This document shows, piece by piece, positions 8,309 through 18,566 of a stretch of DNA of 64,000 nt. Under the pieces are notes generated by a model that was not told the origin of the DNA, did not search any database, and saw nothing but the letters and a program-made list of their open reading frames with translations. This DNA is from Alphaproteobacteria bacterium CG11_big_fil_rev_8_21_14_0_20_39_49 (GTDB lineage: Bacteria > Pseudomonadota > Alphaproteobacteria > Rickettsiales > UBA6187), in assembly GCA_002787635.1 (NCBI GenBank), contig PCXK01000015.1, positions 1 through 64,000 of the forward strand, given 5' to 3'. Position numbers and translations under genes: made by a program. The stretch's first letter is position 1, and each line of letters opens with the position of its first letter.

Positions 8309-9034
8309 ATGTCAAAATTAGCCGTAGTTACAGGTGGAACAAGAGGTATCGGTGCTGCTATATCAAAGCGTTTAAAGAAAAAGGGCTATATGGTTGCAGC
8401 TACCTATGCACATAATGACAATGTCGCTAAAGAATTTGAAGCTGAAAATGATATAAAAGTCTATAAATTCGATGTAGCTAATCTTGAAGAATGTGAAAAA
8501 GCTATAGCACAGATAGCTAACGATTTTGAAACAAGACCTGCGATACTTGTAAATAATGCAGGTATTACAAGCGATAGCACTTTACATAAAATGACTTCCG
8601 AGCAATGGAGCAAGGTTATATCTACAAACCTTGATTCATGTTTTAATATGTGTAAATGCGTTATACCTCAAATGAGAGAAAAAGGTTATGGGCGTATCGT
8701 TAACATAAGTTCTATTAACGCACTTGCGGGGCAGTTCGGTCAGACTAACTATTCTGCGGCAAAAGCGGGTATTATCGGATTTTCAAAAGCCCTTGCCCGT
8801 GAAAGTGCGGCAAAAGGTATAACCGTAAATGTAGTTGCACCCGGATATATCAAAACAGATATGACCGATGCAGTGCCTGTAAATGTTATGGATACTATCA
8901 TATCTCAAATTCCGGTGAGGCGTTTGGGGAAGGTAAATGAAATTGCCCGTGCCGTTGAGTTCCTTGTTGATGATGATGCGGGTTTTATCACAGGTGAAAC
9001 GCTGTCTGTAAATGGCGGTCAGCACATGGAATAG
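8309..9034 (+). CDS. phaB: acetoacetyl-CoA reductase (SDR family)
   Basis: The 241-residue short-chain dehydrogenase has the TGGTRGIG cofactor motif at the N terminus, NNAG in ILVNNAGITSD, and the catalytic Ser-Tyr-Lys (Ser in NISSIN, YSAAK). It closely matches the PhaB pattern, including GQFGQTNYSAAKAG. It reduces acetoacetyl-CoA to (R)-3-hydroxybutyryl-CoA with NADPH. The start at 8309 is supported by AAGGAGAG ten bases upstream; longer upstream extensions run into phaA. A strong hairpin terminator follows. Confidence 0.93.
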   Translation: MSKLAVVTGGTRGIGAAISKRLKKKGYMVAATYAHNDNVAKEFEAENDIKVYKFDVANLEECEKAIAQIANDFETRPAILVNNAGITSDSTLHKMTSEQWSKVISTNLDSCFNMCKCVIPQMREKGYGRIVNISSINALAGQFGQTNYSAAKAGIIGFSKALARESAAKGITVNVVAPGYIKTDMTDAVPVNVMDTIISQIPVRRLGKVNEIARAVEFLVDDDAGFITGETLSVNGGQHME

Positions 9035-9060
9035 TTTATTGTTAATTATTATTTTTTAAA

Positions 9061-9086
9061 CAGGCGGGTTATCCCGCCTTTTTTTA
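9061..9086 (+). terminator. rho-independent terminator after phaAB
   Basis: GGCGGGTTATCCCGCC forms a GC-rich hairpin followed by seven T residues, 27 bp after the phaB stop codon. Confidence 0.9.
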
Positions 9087-9099
9087 TGCCTCTTAATTT

Positions 9100-9180
9100 A
9101 CGTATTAAAAAAGTTTCCTAACTTTTTTAAAAGTGGATTCCACTATAATTTTTTTTACTAAACAAATTCGTGGAATGACA
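9100..9180. repeat. dispersed palindromic element (family C, copy 1)
   Basis: Contains AAAAAGTTTCCTAACTTTTTTA, GTGGATTCCACTATAATTTT and AAATTCGTGGAATGAC. The same pieces, in the other order and orientation, occur at 52547-52701. Confidence 0.6.
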
Positions 9181-9210
9181 AATATACTATAATTTTTTAA
9201 TAAAAAGAGT

Positions 9211-9239
9211 TTGACATTTCTATTGTTCTGGATTAATAG
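9211..9239 (+). promoter_or_regulatory. sigma-70-type promoter for the small gene at 9276
   Basis: TTGACA at 9211-9216, a 17-bp spacer and TAATAG at 9234-9239 form a near-consensus promoter about 35 bp before the start codon. Confidence 0.7.
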
Positions 9240-9275
9240 TGTGGTTATTCTAAATAACGCAACCGGAGTAAAGAA

Positions 9276-9500
9276 ATGACAATGAATTATCCGTTAAAAA
9301 GAGTTAAAAAAATATCTCCTGAAGAATTTAAAAAATATAATGCCGAGTCTGAAAAAGAAGGTCTATCAAAAAATGATAGTTCTGATTCAATTACAAGCGT
9401 TAGCAGTTGGGTAGATAAATTAAACTTGTCTGAAAATAAGTCGAACAGTTTTGAAGAAAGGTTGAAAAACAACCCTTCGCAAATCGGGCTTGTGATTTAG
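9276..9500 (+). CDS. small hypothetical protein with S-F-E-E-R-L motif
   Basis: The 74-residue soluble protein is preceded by a good ribosome site (GGAGTAA, seven bases before ATG) and a strong promoter, so it is likely expressed. It is charged and Ser-rich, with SVSSWVDKLNL and NSFEERLKNN in its C-terminal half. The latter resembles KSWEQRLNDGG in the protein at 3615. It has no recognised domain. Its own promoter and the preceding terminator make it a single-gene unit. Confidence 0.65.
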   Translation: MTMNYPLKRVKKISPEEFKKYNAESEKEGLSKNDSSDSITSVSSWVDKLNLSENKSNSFEERLKNNPSQIGLVI

Positions 9501-9573
9501 GTTGGTATTTCCGACATAGGATAATTCCCTAGAGACCCTCCGGTCAAGCCGGAGTGTAACTTTTTGCGTGTAT

Positions 9574-11400
9574 TTAGGCCGCTTGTTCTTCTTCTTTTTT
9601 CTTTTCTAAAGCTTCCCTTGCTTTTGGCGAAAGCTGGATATTCAACTCCCTTAGGTGTTTCACATCGGCAGGTGCAGGAGCGTTCATTAGTAAATCCTCA
9701 GCCTTCTGGTTCATAGGGAAGGCGATTACTTCACGGATATTAGGCTCGTTAGCAAGCAACATAACTATACGGTCGATACCCGGAGCTATGCCGCCATGCG
9801 GAGGACAACCGAATTTGAACGCACGAATCATACCGCCGAATTTTTCATCAACCACATCATTACTATAACCGCAAATCTCAAATGCCTTATACATCAATTC
9901 CGGCTTGTGGTTACGGATAGCCCCCGATGATAGCTCTATACCGTTACATACAATGTCATATTGCCATGCGTTTATAGCAAGTAGCTCCTCATTGGTTTTT
10001 GCGTTTTCAATCGCATCAATACCACCTTGCGGCATAGAAAACGGGTTATGGCTGAACTCAATCTTATTGTTTTCCTCGTCCCATTCAAAATAAGGGAAAT
10101 CCACTATCCAGCAGAATTTGAACTCGTCACCATTTATCAGACCGAGTTCCTGACCTAAATTAGTCCTGACCAAACCTGCTATGCGTGCCGCCTCATCTTT
10201 TGCACCGCTTGAGAAGAATACCGAATCACCGGCTTTTAAATTGGCTTTTTCTTTTAGTTGTGCCATACGCTCTTCGTCCAAGAACTTAGCTATAGGACCT
10301 TTGCCGTTGCCTTCTGCATCAATTATTATATAAGCAAGACCTGCTGCACCGTTTTCCTGTGCGAAAGCGATTCTTTTATCAAAGAACGAACGAGGTTGTT
10401 CGGAAGTGGACGGGGCAGGTATAGCCCTGATTACGCCGCCTGTGCCTATTATCTTGTTGAATATCGAAAAACCCGAACCGTCAAAGACTTCTGTAACATC
10501 GGAGATTTCAATAGGATTACGCAGGTCGGGCTTATCATTACCGTATTTAAGCATCGACTGTGCATAAGGAATACGAGGAAACGGCGTATCGGTAACTGTC
10601 TTATCGGAAAATTCACTAAATATACCGTGCATTACAGGCTCAATAACACCGAACACATCATCTTGCGTGGCAAATGACATTTCCATATCAAGCTGGTAGA
10701 ACTCACCGGGGGAACGGTCGGCACGGGCATCTTCATCACGGAAACATGGAGCTATCTGAAAATATCTGTCAAAACCCGAAGCCATCAATAACTGCTTGAA
10801 TTGCTGGGGTGCTTGCGGCAGGGCATAGAATTTTCCGGGGTGAACGCGTGAGGGAACCAGATAATCCCTCGCACCCTCAGGTGAGCTTGCCGTAAGTATA
10901 GGGGTCTGAAACTCATTAAAACCAAGTGCTATCATGCGGTCACGTATGCTTTTGATAACTTTTGAACGTAACATGATATTGTTGTGTATTTTTTCCCTGC
11001 GTAAATCAAGGAATCGGTATTTAAGGCGTGTATCTTCGGGGAACTCCTTATCGGTATTGACCTGAATAGGAAGCATATCGGCTTCCGACTCAACATAAAA
11101 AGTCTCAACACATATCTCGATTTCACCTGTTGGGATATTGGTGTTTACGGTTTCAGCTTCACGTGCAACAACTTTACCGGTTACCGTAATAACGCTTTCA
11201 TAACGAACATGGGTTGCCGCATCAAGGAATGAATCTTCATTGGTCACAACAAGCTGTGTGATACCGTAATGGTCACGGATATCGATAAATAATAAATTTC
11301 CGTGATCCCTTTTCCTGTGTACCCAGCCCGATAATTTTACGGTGTTGTTAATATTTCCTTTGTTAAGTTCACCACATGTGTGAGTTCTGTATGCGTGCAT
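9574..11400 (-). CDS. aspS: aspartyl-tRNA synthetase
   Basis: The 608-residue class II synthetase has an N-terminal OB-fold anticodon-binding domain ([19 protein letters not shown]), motif 2 ([19 protein letters not shown]), the bacterial-type GAD insertion domain (about residues 290-420) and motif 3 ([12 protein letters not shown]). It attaches aspartate to tRNA-Asp. In bacteria without AsnRS it often also charges tRNA-Asn for later amidation by GatCAB; which type this is cannot be read with certainty. It has a Glu-rich, Lys-rich C-terminal tail (KKKEEEQAA). Confidence 0.97.
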   Translation of the reverse strand: MHAYRTHTCGELNKGNINNTVKLSGWVHRKRDHGNLLFIDIRDHYGITQLVVTNEDSFLDAATHVRYESVITVTGKVVAREAETVNTNIPTGEIEICVETFYVESEADMLPIQVNTDKEFPEDTRLKYRFLDLRREKIHNNIMLRSKVIKSIRDRMIALGFNEFQTPILTASSPEGARDYLVPSRVHPGKFYALPQAPQQFKQLLMASGFDRYFQIAPCFRDEDARADRSPGEFYQLDMEMSFATQDDVFGVIEPVMHGIFSEFSDKTVTDTPFPRIPYAQSMLKYGNDKPDLRNPIEISDVTEVFDGSGFSIFNKIIGTGGVIRAIPAPSTSEQPRSFFDKRIAFAQENGAAGLAYIIIDAEGNGKGPIAKFLDEERMAQLKEKANLKAGDSVFFSSGAKDEAARIAGLVRTNLGQELGLINGDEFKFCWIVDFPYFEWDEENNKIEFSHNPFSMPQGGIDAIENAKTNEELLAINAWQYDIVCNGIELSSGAIRNHKPELMYKAFEICGYSNDVVDEKFGGMIRAFKFGCPPHGGIAPGIDRIVMLLANEPNIREVIAFPMNQKAEDLLMNAPAPADVKHLRELNIQLSPKAREALEKKKEEEQAA

Positions 11401-11516
11401 TTTTTAATCCGTATTATTAAATAGTTTTATTATTATCCGTCCTTATATATGAAAAGTCGGTAAATTCCAAGTTTTTTGAAAATATTGCTTTTTTAAGATT
11501 TTTTATCGTTGCCGGC

Positions 11517-12023
11517 TTATTGTTCACGGTTTGTCCATAGACCCTGAACCGATTTGACGAATTTTTCGCTTTGCTTGGTTCCGTACATTTGGTTTACCAA
11601 CATATAAGTGCTTTCGATCGTGTTTAATGTTTCTTTCCATGAATCGCCAAAAGCAATGCGGAATGTTTCCGGCAGATCAAGTTTTTTTGAATCACCATCT
11701 TGCTTAAAAGCCAGGGTTGCATATCTGTCTTTCGAGATTTGCGGATCTGAAAATTCAACGTAATCAAAGCCTGATTCGGTGTATTTTGAACCCGTATTCA
11801 CATTTTGGGGCAGAAGGAAGAACAATTTATGCTTATATATCCTGTCAAACAGCCCGGCGGAATCAGATGTTACAAATTGTTTCGCCTTTTCAGGATTATG
11901 CTGCCTGCTATATTGTAATATCGAGTTCAGGGTGCCGTAATAATTATCACCTTGTGTTGCAAAGGACGCTGAAGCCTGACCGATAAGAAAAATAGCCGAT
12001 ACAAAAAATATTATTTTTTTCAT
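11517..12023 (-). CDS. exported hypothetical protein
   Basis: The 168-residue product starts with a clear signal peptide (MKKIIFFVSAIFLIGQASA) and is otherwise soluble, with an alpha/beta look and the block PETFRIAFGDSWKETLNTIES. I do not recognise the family. It lies upstream of aspS on the same strand with a gap of about 115 bp. Probably periplasmic. Confidence 0.7.
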   Translation of the reverse strand: MKKIIFFVSAIFLIGQASASFATQGDNYYGTLNSILQYSRQHNPEKAKQFVTSDSAGLFDRIYKHKLFFLLPQNVNTGSKYTESGFDYVEFSDPQISKDRYATLAFKQDGDSKKLDLPETFRIAFGDSWKETLNTIESTYMLVNQMYGTKQSEKFVKSVQGLWTNREQ

Positions 12024-12238
12024 ATAAATTACATTTGAGCCTTGTTTGTGTTTAAAGGATAAGATTTATAGATTATATATTTTATAATGTCACTTGTGTA
12101 CTTTTTACGGGGGTGGCATTAATAACAATCCAAAAAAAGTCTGCTATAGTCAGTGAGGAATGCCAACTTTTCTTATATTTTTTTTATGGATATTATACAT
12201 TTTGCATATAGAAAATAAATTATCAATTCTTTAAAATT

Positions 12239-12265
12239 TTGACAAATGGTTAATGTTGTTATAAA
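12239..12265 (+). promoter_or_regulatory. possible promoter of the outer-membrane protein gene
   Basis: TTGACA at 12239-12244 and TATAAA at 12260-12265, with a short 15-bp spacer, lie 48 bp before the start codon in an otherwise gene-free, AT-rich gap (12024-12312). Confidence 0.4.
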
Positions 12266-12312
12266 AGCTCACATAAATGTTAAGTTAATTTTTTAATCAA
12301 ACGGGGTAGCAA

Positions 12313-12942
12313 ATGAAAAATACTAAATTAGCGTTATTAAGTGCGGCTGCGGCAATCGTACTGTCAAACAGTGCTATGGCTCAACAGCAGGGTAAATACT
12401 ATGGATCACTACACGGTGAGTTTGTTGTTTATTCTGATTCCGATGTAGATCTTACTTCAACCGCAACTAACCTATCGGGCGGTGCAGACTACGATCCGGG
12501 ATTCGGTATCGGTGGTGCAGTAGGATATAATCTTACGGATCAGATACGTGTTGAAGGTGAACTGGCTTACCGTGAAACCGATGTTGATTCGGTTAGTTTG
12601 GGCGGTACTACGGTATCGGGCGGAAATCTTGAGCTGGAAATATGGTCGGGTATGGTAAACACATATTATAACATACCTTTAGATGATAAAGTTTCTCCAT
12701 ATCTTGGTGCGGGTATCGGTGCTGCTTACAATGACAATATCGAAGAGTTCGCTTTTGCATACCAAGCTATGGCAGGTGTGGACTTCAAAGTTGATGAGCA
12801 GGGTACTTTATATGGCGGATACCGTTATTTCGGTACTACCGAATTTGAAGAGAACTTCTCTGATGCAGTATTAGGAAATGTTACTACTAAAACCGATGTA
12901 AGCCAGCATATCGTTGAAGTAGGGTATAGGTTTACTTTCTAG
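12313..12942 (+). CDS. outer-membrane beta-barrel protein (Omp25/Msp4-like small porin fold)
   Basis: The 209-residue protein has a signal peptide ending at about AMA-QQ (residue 23) and alternating beta strands through to a C-terminal VEVGYRFTF, the aromatic ending typical of BamA-assembled barrels. Blocks such as GFGIGGAVGYNLTDQIRVEGELAYR and VSPYLGAGIGAAY are characteristic of small 8-stranded surface proteins in alphaproteobacteria (Omp25/31, Rickettsiales surface antigens). It is probably an abundant surface protein. Exact function is unknown. Confidence 0.85.
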   Translation: MKNTKLALLSAAAAIVLSNSAMAQQQGKYYGSLHGEFVVYSDSDVDLTSTATNLSGGADYDPGFGIGGAVGYNLTDQIRVEGELAYRETDVDSVSLGGTTVSGGNLELEIWSGMVNTYYNIPLDDKVSPYLGAGIGAAYNDNIEEFAFAYQAMAGVDFKVDEQGTLYGGYRYFGTTEFEENFSDAVLGNVTTKTDVSQHIVEVGYRFTF

Positions 12943-12977
12943 TTGTTGAAAGTATAGTATTTACACTTTTCAACAAC
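12942..12977 (+). terminator. hairpin at the stop codon of the outer-membrane gene
   Basis: GTTGTTGAAA and TTTCAACAAC form a perfect 10-bp stem beginning at the stop codon. It lacks a T-run, so it may stabilise the mRNA end rather than terminate. Confidence 0.4.
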
Positions 12978-12982
12978 TCTGT

Positions 12983-13072
12983 CATCCCCCGAATTTGCGA
13001 AGCAAATTATAGGGGGATCTCATTTAAACTTATTCAGATCCCCGAACAAGTCGGGGATGACAATCCTAACTA
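12983..13072. repeat. palindromic element with CCCCGA hairpins
   Basis: GTCATCCCCCGAATTTGCG... to ...CCCCGAACAAGTCGGGGATGAC. Outer ends GTCATCC and GGATGAC are inverted. It shares the core AAATTATAGGGGGATC with family A elements. Confidence 0.65.
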
Positions 13073-13107
13073 TTGAAAAGTAACAATACATAAATTATGT
13101 AAAAATT

Positions 13108-13146
13108 AAAACAGGTTCATAAAAATGATTATGAGCCTGTTTTCTT
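13108..13146 (+). terminator. rho-independent terminator before pyrE
   Basis: AAAACAGGTTCATA and TATGAGCCTGTTTT form a 14-bp stem with one G-U pair, followed by a T-rich tract. It separates the outer-membrane gene and repeat from pyrE. Confidence 0.7.
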
Positions 13147-13206
13147 TAAGATTGTTTTGTACTTTTTTAAATGCTAAAAAGTCCTTAAAATCAAAATGAG
13201 GCTAAA

Positions 13207-13785
13207 ATGCAGGAAAGGCTGATGGAAGACGTTGCAAATAAAAAGGAAAGACTTAAACAAATTATCGCACAAAAATCTTTAACTACGGGTAATTTCAAAC
13301 TGGCATCGGGTGCTACGAGTACGTATCTTTTTGACCTGAAAACTACCCTGCTTGACCCTGAGGGTGCAAGCCTTACTGCCGACCTGATACTGGAGAATAT
13401 TGCACAAGAAGATGTTGACGCAGTAGGCGGTCTGGAACTTGGGGCATGTCCAATCGTCTCGGCGGTTTGCGTTAAAAGCTATCTTGCTGGCAGTCCTATA
13501 AAATCTTTTTATGTAAGAAAAGAGAAAAAAGACCGAGGGAGCAATAAACTGATAGAAGGGTGCAGCCTAAATGCAGGTGACAAGGTGGTTGTACTGGAAG
13601 ATGTAACTACAAAAGGTGGCTCCGTAATGAACGCTATAAAAGTTATTCAAGAGCGTGGCTGCAAAATAGTAAAGGTGCTTTCTGTCGTGAACAGGCTGGA
13701 GGGTGCTAAAGAAAATCTTGAAAAAGAAGGGGTAGCCCTTGATTCCCTGTTTACAAGAGATGATTTTGATATTCCTACGGCTTAG
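13207..13785 (+). CDS. pyrE: orotate phosphoribosyltransferase
   Basis: The 192-residue protein has the PRPP-binding signature VVVLEDVTTKGGSV and the N-terminal LTTGNFKLASGATSTYLFDLK typical of PyrE. The flexible loop FYVRKEKKDRGSNKLIEG carries the catalytic Lys and Arg residues. It converts orotate and PRPP to OMP in pyrimidine synthesis. No other pyr genes are adjacent. A second in-frame ATG at 13222 is possible. Confidence 0.93.
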   Translation: MQERLMEDVANKKERLKQIIAQKSLTTGNFKLASGATSTYLFDLKTTLLDPEGASLTADLILENIAQEDVDAVGGLELGACPIVSAVCVKSYLAGSPIKSFYVRKEKKDRGSNKLIEGCSLNAGDKVVVLEDVTTKGGSVMNAIKVIQERGCKIVKVLSVVNRLEGAKENLEKEGVALDSLFTRDDFDIPTA

Positions 13786-13820
13786 GATTTATTGTAATTG
13801 TACGTGTAATAGCTGACGTA

Positions 13821-14945
13821 TCACCCGTCTTCCAGATGCAGTATTAACACCGTACCTATTAATATAGAAACACAAGCCGGTGTCCATGCCGATACTATAA
13901 CAGGTATGCTACCGGATAAGCCTAATGCCAGAACCAGATTGGATATAAAATAAATTATAAAACCTGATGCGATGCCCGCTACCATAAGGGCACCGGTCTT
14001 CCCTCTCCTTGGAGGTCTTAGCGAAAACGCCGCTGCAAAAAATACCATTGCCGCTAAGAAAAACGGAGTAACCAGAACGTTATGCCAGTGCAGTGAGTGA
14101 CGTATTGCCGAAAAGCCCGCATCTTTTAGCGTGCCGATAAATTTAGGCAGTTCCCAAAAAGACATAGTTTCAGGCGATGCAAAACTTTCCTGAATATGAT
14201 GGCGTGAAAGCTCCGTACCTAAACGGTAGTCGGTACGTGCCGCCGCAGCCATACCCGGAACCGTAAGTATCGCATCTTTGATGTCCCAATAACTTTTCTT
14301 GTCGCCTTCTTCATCTTCCTCTTCTATAAGCAGAGCTTTAGCCGCATCAACACGTTGCAGGAATTCATTATTGTCACCGAACATGAATATCGTCACATCA
14401 TAAAGTTCCATATTCTCATGCGAAACCCTAAGTGCATTAATAACCGTCTTGCCCGAATCAAACGAATTCTTCTGACGCAGCCAAAGACCGTTTGATGATA
14501 CCGAAAGGGTGCTTGTGCCGCCTTTTAGGTATTTTGCCTCAATCTGCTCGAACTTTGAAAGCATTGTAGAGGCAAGGGGATTAAACACCGTCATTATAAA
14601 AATACCCAGCGTAAATGATATAATAATGGCAGGCGATAAAAACTGCCATGCCGATATACCGGCAGAACGGGCTACAACAAGTTCAGATGTTCTTGTTAGT
14701 TTTGAAAAGGATAATATGCCTCCTATCAATATGGCAAAAGGCACTACCTTCTGGACAAGCGTAGGCAGTTTCAGCAGGGTCATTTGCAGTATAATACCGA
14801 TCGGCACATCTTTGGCATAAGCACGGCGTACAAGCTCAAGTGAGTCAAAAAGTATTATAGTTACCATCATAACAAAGAGTACTACACCGACCCTGCCGAT
14901 GAAATTCTTACTTATATATATTGATAAAGTTATAGGTAGCCTCAC
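13821..14945 (-). CDS. lptG: LPS export permease LptG
   Basis: The 374-residue protein of the YjgP/YjgQ family has a short cytoplasmic start, membrane segments near residues 15-35, 65-85 and 100-120, a large periplasmic beta-jellyroll-like part (about 130-270), and a second membrane bundle to the C terminus. With LptF and the ATPase LptB it extracts lipopolysaccharide from the inner membrane. Its start overlaps the lptF stop by 4 bp, so the two are translationally coupled. Confidence 0.9.
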   Translation of the reverse strand: MRLPITLSIYISKNFIGRVGVVLFVMMVTIILFDSLELVRRAYAKDVPIGIILQMTLLKLPTLVQKVVPFAILIGGILSFSKLTRTSELVVARSAGISAWQFLSPAIIISFTLGIFIMTVFNPLASTMLSKFEQIEAKYLKGGTSTLSVSSNGLWLRQKNSFDSGKTVINALRVSHENMELYDVTIFMFGDNNEFLQRVDAAKALLIEEEDEEGDKKSYWDIKDAILTVPGMAAAARTDYRLGTELSRHHIQESFASPETMSFWELPKFIGTLKDAGFSAIRHSLHWHNVLVTPFFLAAMVFFAAAFSLRPPRRGKTGALMVAGIASGFIIYFISNLVLALGLSGSIPVIVSAWTPACVSILIGTVLILHLEDG

Positions 14946-16096
14946 ACATGCCCCTTACTTATGTTCTTTTTAAATTTATTTAATTTTTTATATATCTTAT
15001 CCGATAACGGAAATCCGGTTATAGTTCTGTTTGCTATAATCACATATGAGCAAAGCCCGCCTGATATTATAATGTTAAGATACATTAAGACCGCAAGTAT
15101 AGGTGAGGATTCAGCGGCACTTTTTCCCGCAAGGTTTATCACTGTTATTACAAAAGTTATAAATGTTGCGGCTAATATACGCTTCCACTGTCCGCGACGG
15201 TTGAACTGACCGGAGAATAAAGAACTAAGTGCAACCAAAGTAAGCACAATGCAAAATAGCGGCCATACTATCCTGTAATGTCCCTCGGCAATGAACTGAT
15301 TACGCATTTTTTCTGAAATGCCCTCAGGAAAAAGCAACTCGTATATATATGATTCTTCCGGTTTCTTCCATGTGCGTTCGGTTTGTTCGGTGTACATGCT
15401 AATGTCATATTCGTCACTTTCAAAGTCAAGTATATATAAATTGCCCGTTTGGGCATCTACTCCCTGACTATGTCCGTTTATAAGTTCGAATCTCGGTCCG
15501 TGTTCGGTACGTGATAAAACTCCTTTTTCTGCGATTATGGTTACGGGTTTTTCAGGATCGCGGCTGTCATGTACTAATATACCGTATAGCATACCGCCCC
15601 GCCCCCGTGATTCTATATATACCGTAAGACCTTTGGTAGGGTTACTGAAAACGCCCTCCTGAAGCAGTACGGACGCATAATTATTGCGTATAAAAACCTG
15701 TGTGTCCTTAAACTCCTTGTAAGAATTGGGTAGAAGGTAAAAAGATATTAAATAAGTTATCGCCGTAACACCTAAAGCTACCGCAAGGGCAGGCTTTGCA
15801 AGGCTTACACGGCTTAAACCGGCACTTTTTAATACTATAAGCTCACTGTCCGATATGAACTTATTATATACCGTCAAAACCGATACGAACAATGCAACGG
15901 GCAATATCAGGAATAACAGTGACGGTACAAGAAGCAATGACAAGTATAAAAATGTAGATATATCAAGACCTTTGTTAACTATCAGGTCAATGAAACGCAA
16001 GCTTTGTGTAAGCCATACTATGCCTGTCAATGTCAGCGTAATTACTAACATCGGCATAATAAGGTTTTTCGTCAAATATTTTGTGTATATCTGCAT
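14942..16096 (-). CDS. lptF: LPS export permease LptF
   Basis: This 384-residue YjgP/YjgQ protein has the same topology as its neighbour LptG (N-terminal TM bundle, periplasmic domain about 130-260, C-terminal TM bundle). It begins MQIYTKYLTKNLIMP, and its position as the first of the pair is usual for LptF in alphaproteobacteria. It follows fumC by about 10 bp, so fumC-lptF-lptG form one transcription unit. Confidence 0.9.
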   Translation of the reverse strand: MQIYTKYLTKNLIMPMLVITLTLTGIVWLTQSLRFIDLIVNKGLDISTFLYLSLLLVPSLLFLILPVALFVSVLTVYNKFISDSELIVLKSAGLSRVSLAKPALAVALGVTAITYLISFYLLPNSYKEFKDTQVFIRNNYASVLLQEGVFSNPTKGLTVYIESRGRGGMLYGILVHDSRDPEKPVTIIAEKGVLSRTEHGPRFELINGHSQGVDAQTGNLYILDFESDEYDISMYTEQTERTWKKPEESYIYELLFPEGISEKMRNQFIAEGHYRIVWPLFCIVLTLVALSSLFSGQFNRRGQWKRILAATFITFVITVINLAGKSAAESSPILAVLMYLNIIISGGLCSYVIIANRTITGFPLSDKIYKKLNKFKKNISKGHV

Positions 16097-16106
16097 TTTT
16101 TTAAAG

Positions 16107-17522
16107 TTAGTCCTTAGGTCCTATCATGTTTTCAGGTCTTACCCATTGGTTGAACTGCTCTTCGGTTAGTAGTTCAAGGGCAATAGCCGCTTCTTTTAAT
16201 GTCGTACCTTCCTTATGTGCCTTCTTGGCTATTTTGGTAGCGTTGTCATAGCCTATATGCGGATTAAGGGCGGTAACCAACATTAGCGACTCATCACGTA
16301 AAGATTCAATACGTCCCCTGTTGGCTTTAATGCCTACAACACAATTATCGGTAAAGCTTACACAGCCGTCCGCCAGCAGACGGATAGACTGCAATAAATT
16401 ATGTATCATTACGGGCTTGAATACGTTTAACTCAAAATGACCGTTAGAGCCTGCAATTGTGATAGCCATATGGTTGCCCATAACCTGAGTGCATAGCATA
16501 GTCATAGCCTCGCACTGCGTAGGATTTACTTTGCCCGGCATGATAGATGAACCGGGTTCGTTTTCAGGCAGGCTCAATTCACCTAGTCCGCAGCGTGGAC
16601 CGGAACCTAGCAGCCTTATATCATTAGCTATTTTCATCAGACTTGCGGCAAGAACGTTTAAAGCTCCGCTTGCTTCAATGATAGCGTCATGTGCAGCCAA
16701 AGATTCAAACTTGTTAGGAGCGGTTATAAACGGAAGACCCGTAATATTAGAAACCTCGGCAGCAAACTTCTCGGCAAAGCCCTTTTTAGAATTTATACCC
16801 GTACCGACTGCCGTACCGCCTTGTGCCAGCAGATATAGCCTTGGCAATGTGTTCTTAACACGTGCAATACCATACTCAATTTGTGTAAAGTAGCCCGAAA
16901 ATTCCTGCTCTAAGGTTAAAGGGGTGGCATCTTGCAGGTGAGTCCTGCCTATCTTGATAATGCCTCCGAACTCTACCGATTTTTCTTTGATAGCGTCATA
17001 TAATTTTTCTAAAGCAGGTATAAGCCTGTGGTGTATCTCCTCAACGGCGGCGATATGCATGGCGGTAGGGAAGGTATCATTTGAAGATTGCCCCATATTT
17101 ACGTGGTCGTTAGGGTGAACCGGAGTTTTTGAACCTTTCACACCGCCCAATATCTCGATAGCACGGTTAGAGATAACCTCGTTAGTGTTCATGTTGGTTT
17201 GAGTGCCTGAACCTGTCTGCCAAACAACCAGAGGGAAATGATCGTAAAGCTCAAGGCTGATAACCTCATCGGCGGCCTTACACATAGCATCACCGAGCTT
17301 TCTATCTAAAACGCCTAGATCCATGTTAACTATGGCAGCGGATTTTTTCAAAATTCCTAAAGCTCTTACTAATGCTTCGGGCATTTTCTCGTTGCTTATC
17401 TTGAAATTACCTAAAGAACGCTGGGTTTGTGCGCCCCAATATTTATCCGAGGGAACCTTTAACTCACCGAAACTGTCGGTTTCAATCCTGAAATCATCGG
17501 GTTTTTGGACTGCCATGTTCAT
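16107..17522 (-). CDS. fumC: fumarate hydratase class II
   Basis: The 471-residue member of the fumarase/aspartase superfamily has the signature [15 protein letters not shown] and [18 protein letters not shown], with [15 protein letters not shown] in the second conserved region. These blocks favour class II fumarase over aspartase. It interconverts fumarate and malate in the TCA cycle. GGAG lies six bases before the chosen ATG. It heads an operon with lptF and lptG. Confidence 0.94.
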   Translation of the reverse strand: MNMAVQKPDDFRIETDSFGELKVPSDKYWGAQTQRSLGNFKISNEKMPEALVRALGILKKSAAIVNMDLGVLDRKLGDAMCKAADEVISLELYDHFPLVVWQTGSGTQTNMNTNEVISNRAIEILGGVKGSKTPVHPNDHVNMGQSSNDTFPTAMHIAAVEEIHHRLIPALEKLYDAIKEKSVEFGGIIKIGRTHLQDATPLTLEQEFSGYFTQIEYGIARVKNTLPRLYLLAQGGTAVGTGINSKKGFAEKFAAEVSNITGLPFITAPNKFESLAAHDAIIEASGALNVLAASLMKIANDIRLLGSGPRCGLGELSLPENEPGSSIMPGKVNPTQCEAMTMLCTQVMGNHMAITIAGSNGHFELNVFKPVMIHNLLQSIRLLADGCVSFTDNCVVGIKANRGRIESLRDESLMLVTALNPHIGYDNATKIAKKAHKEGTTLKEAAIALELLTEEQFNQWVRPENMIGPKD

Positions 17523-17744
17523 ATATGCTCCGTTTTTGTTGTTTTTTAAACGCTGTTATACAGTCATCTTTATAGAAACACAATACATACAAAACTCTAT
17601 AAAGAAAAAAGACCCTGCAAGACACTCTCTTTTTGGCTTATTTGCCTAACCGATATATAAATCAAATCGTAAAACACTATGTAATGTACAATTCCATTTT
17701 AATTCTTTATAAGTGATTAATTTTAAACATTTTTTAATTTTATT

Positions 17745-18557
17745 ATGAAAAAATGTATTTTTAAAACGGAGAAAATAGTGGCTATTAAGTTAGGTAAATT
17801 TAACTCATCGGGTAATCAGGCAGGTTTTACAATCGTAGAAGTGTCAGTTGTTATAGTTCTTATAGCTACGTCCATAGTCACGTTTATAGCGGGCATGTCG
17901 CTTTATGAAAAAAGTAAGATAAAAATGCAGATATCTCAGCTAAAACAATATAAAGCTGCATATGAATCATTTAAAATAGAATATAATGCCATGCCCGGTG
18001 ATTTTGATATGGCATCAAAAAGATGGGAAAGTGTACCCGACGGTAACGGTGACGGCAGGATAAACGAGGATTCGGCAACCGTTGACTCTATCAATAAAGA
18101 TTATGAGATGGTAAAATTTTTCCAGCATCTATATATGTCCGAGTTTATAAAGGAGAATTTTTATAACTCGGCTCTTTTAAATATCGGCTTCCCGACTATA
18201 AAACTTAACTCATCAATGGGAATGCTAGCTTATGGCTCCGATGTAACTGGGTCTTATGCCGATTTCCAGATATCTGAAAAAACCGCAAAAAATTTTCATG
18301 CCGGACTTGGTATGAACGTAAGTCAGGCGAAATTAACAGGGAGCGATATGTTTAATAACTATGTAGGTACTTCTTCTCCTGCTATTTATAGCATAATTGA
18401 CAATAAAATAGATGATGGTAATTCAAGGGAAGGTATATTCACGGCTTACAGGGCTAAGAACAGTAAACACGGAGATTGTCTTAGCGGTGTTGACGGAGGC
18501 TATCTGGTAACTAACGAAGAGCCTGCATGTATGGCAATATATATTATTGATAAGTAA
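17745..18557 (+). CDS. prepilin-like protein with N-terminal methylation motif
   Basis: The 270-residue product carries the type IV prepilin signal AGFTIVEVSVVIVLIATSIV at about residues 26-45 (cleavage after Gly, Phe at +1, Glu at +5), followed by a long soluble pseudopilin-type domain with AMPGDFDMASKRW and a DGNGDGRINED loop. It would need a prepilin peptidase (PilD) for processing. No pilus or type II secretion genes adjoin it. It may serve in DNA uptake, since dprA follows, but a repeat separates them and the link is speculative. Confidence 0.8.
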   Translation: MKKCIFKTEKIVAIKLGKFNSSGNQAGFTIVEVSVVIVLIATSIVTFIAGMSLYEKSKIKMQISQLKQYKAAYESFKIEYNAMPGDFDMASKRWESVPDGNGDGRINEDSATVDSINKDYEMVKFFQHLYMSEFIKENFYNSALLNIGFPTIKLNSSMGMLAYGSDVTGSYADFQISEKTAKNFHAGLGMNVSQAKLTGSDMFNNYVGTSSPAIYSIIDNKIDDGNSREGIFTAYRAKNSKHGDCLSGVDGGYLVTNEEPACMAIYIIDK

Positions 18558-18566
18558 GTATATATT

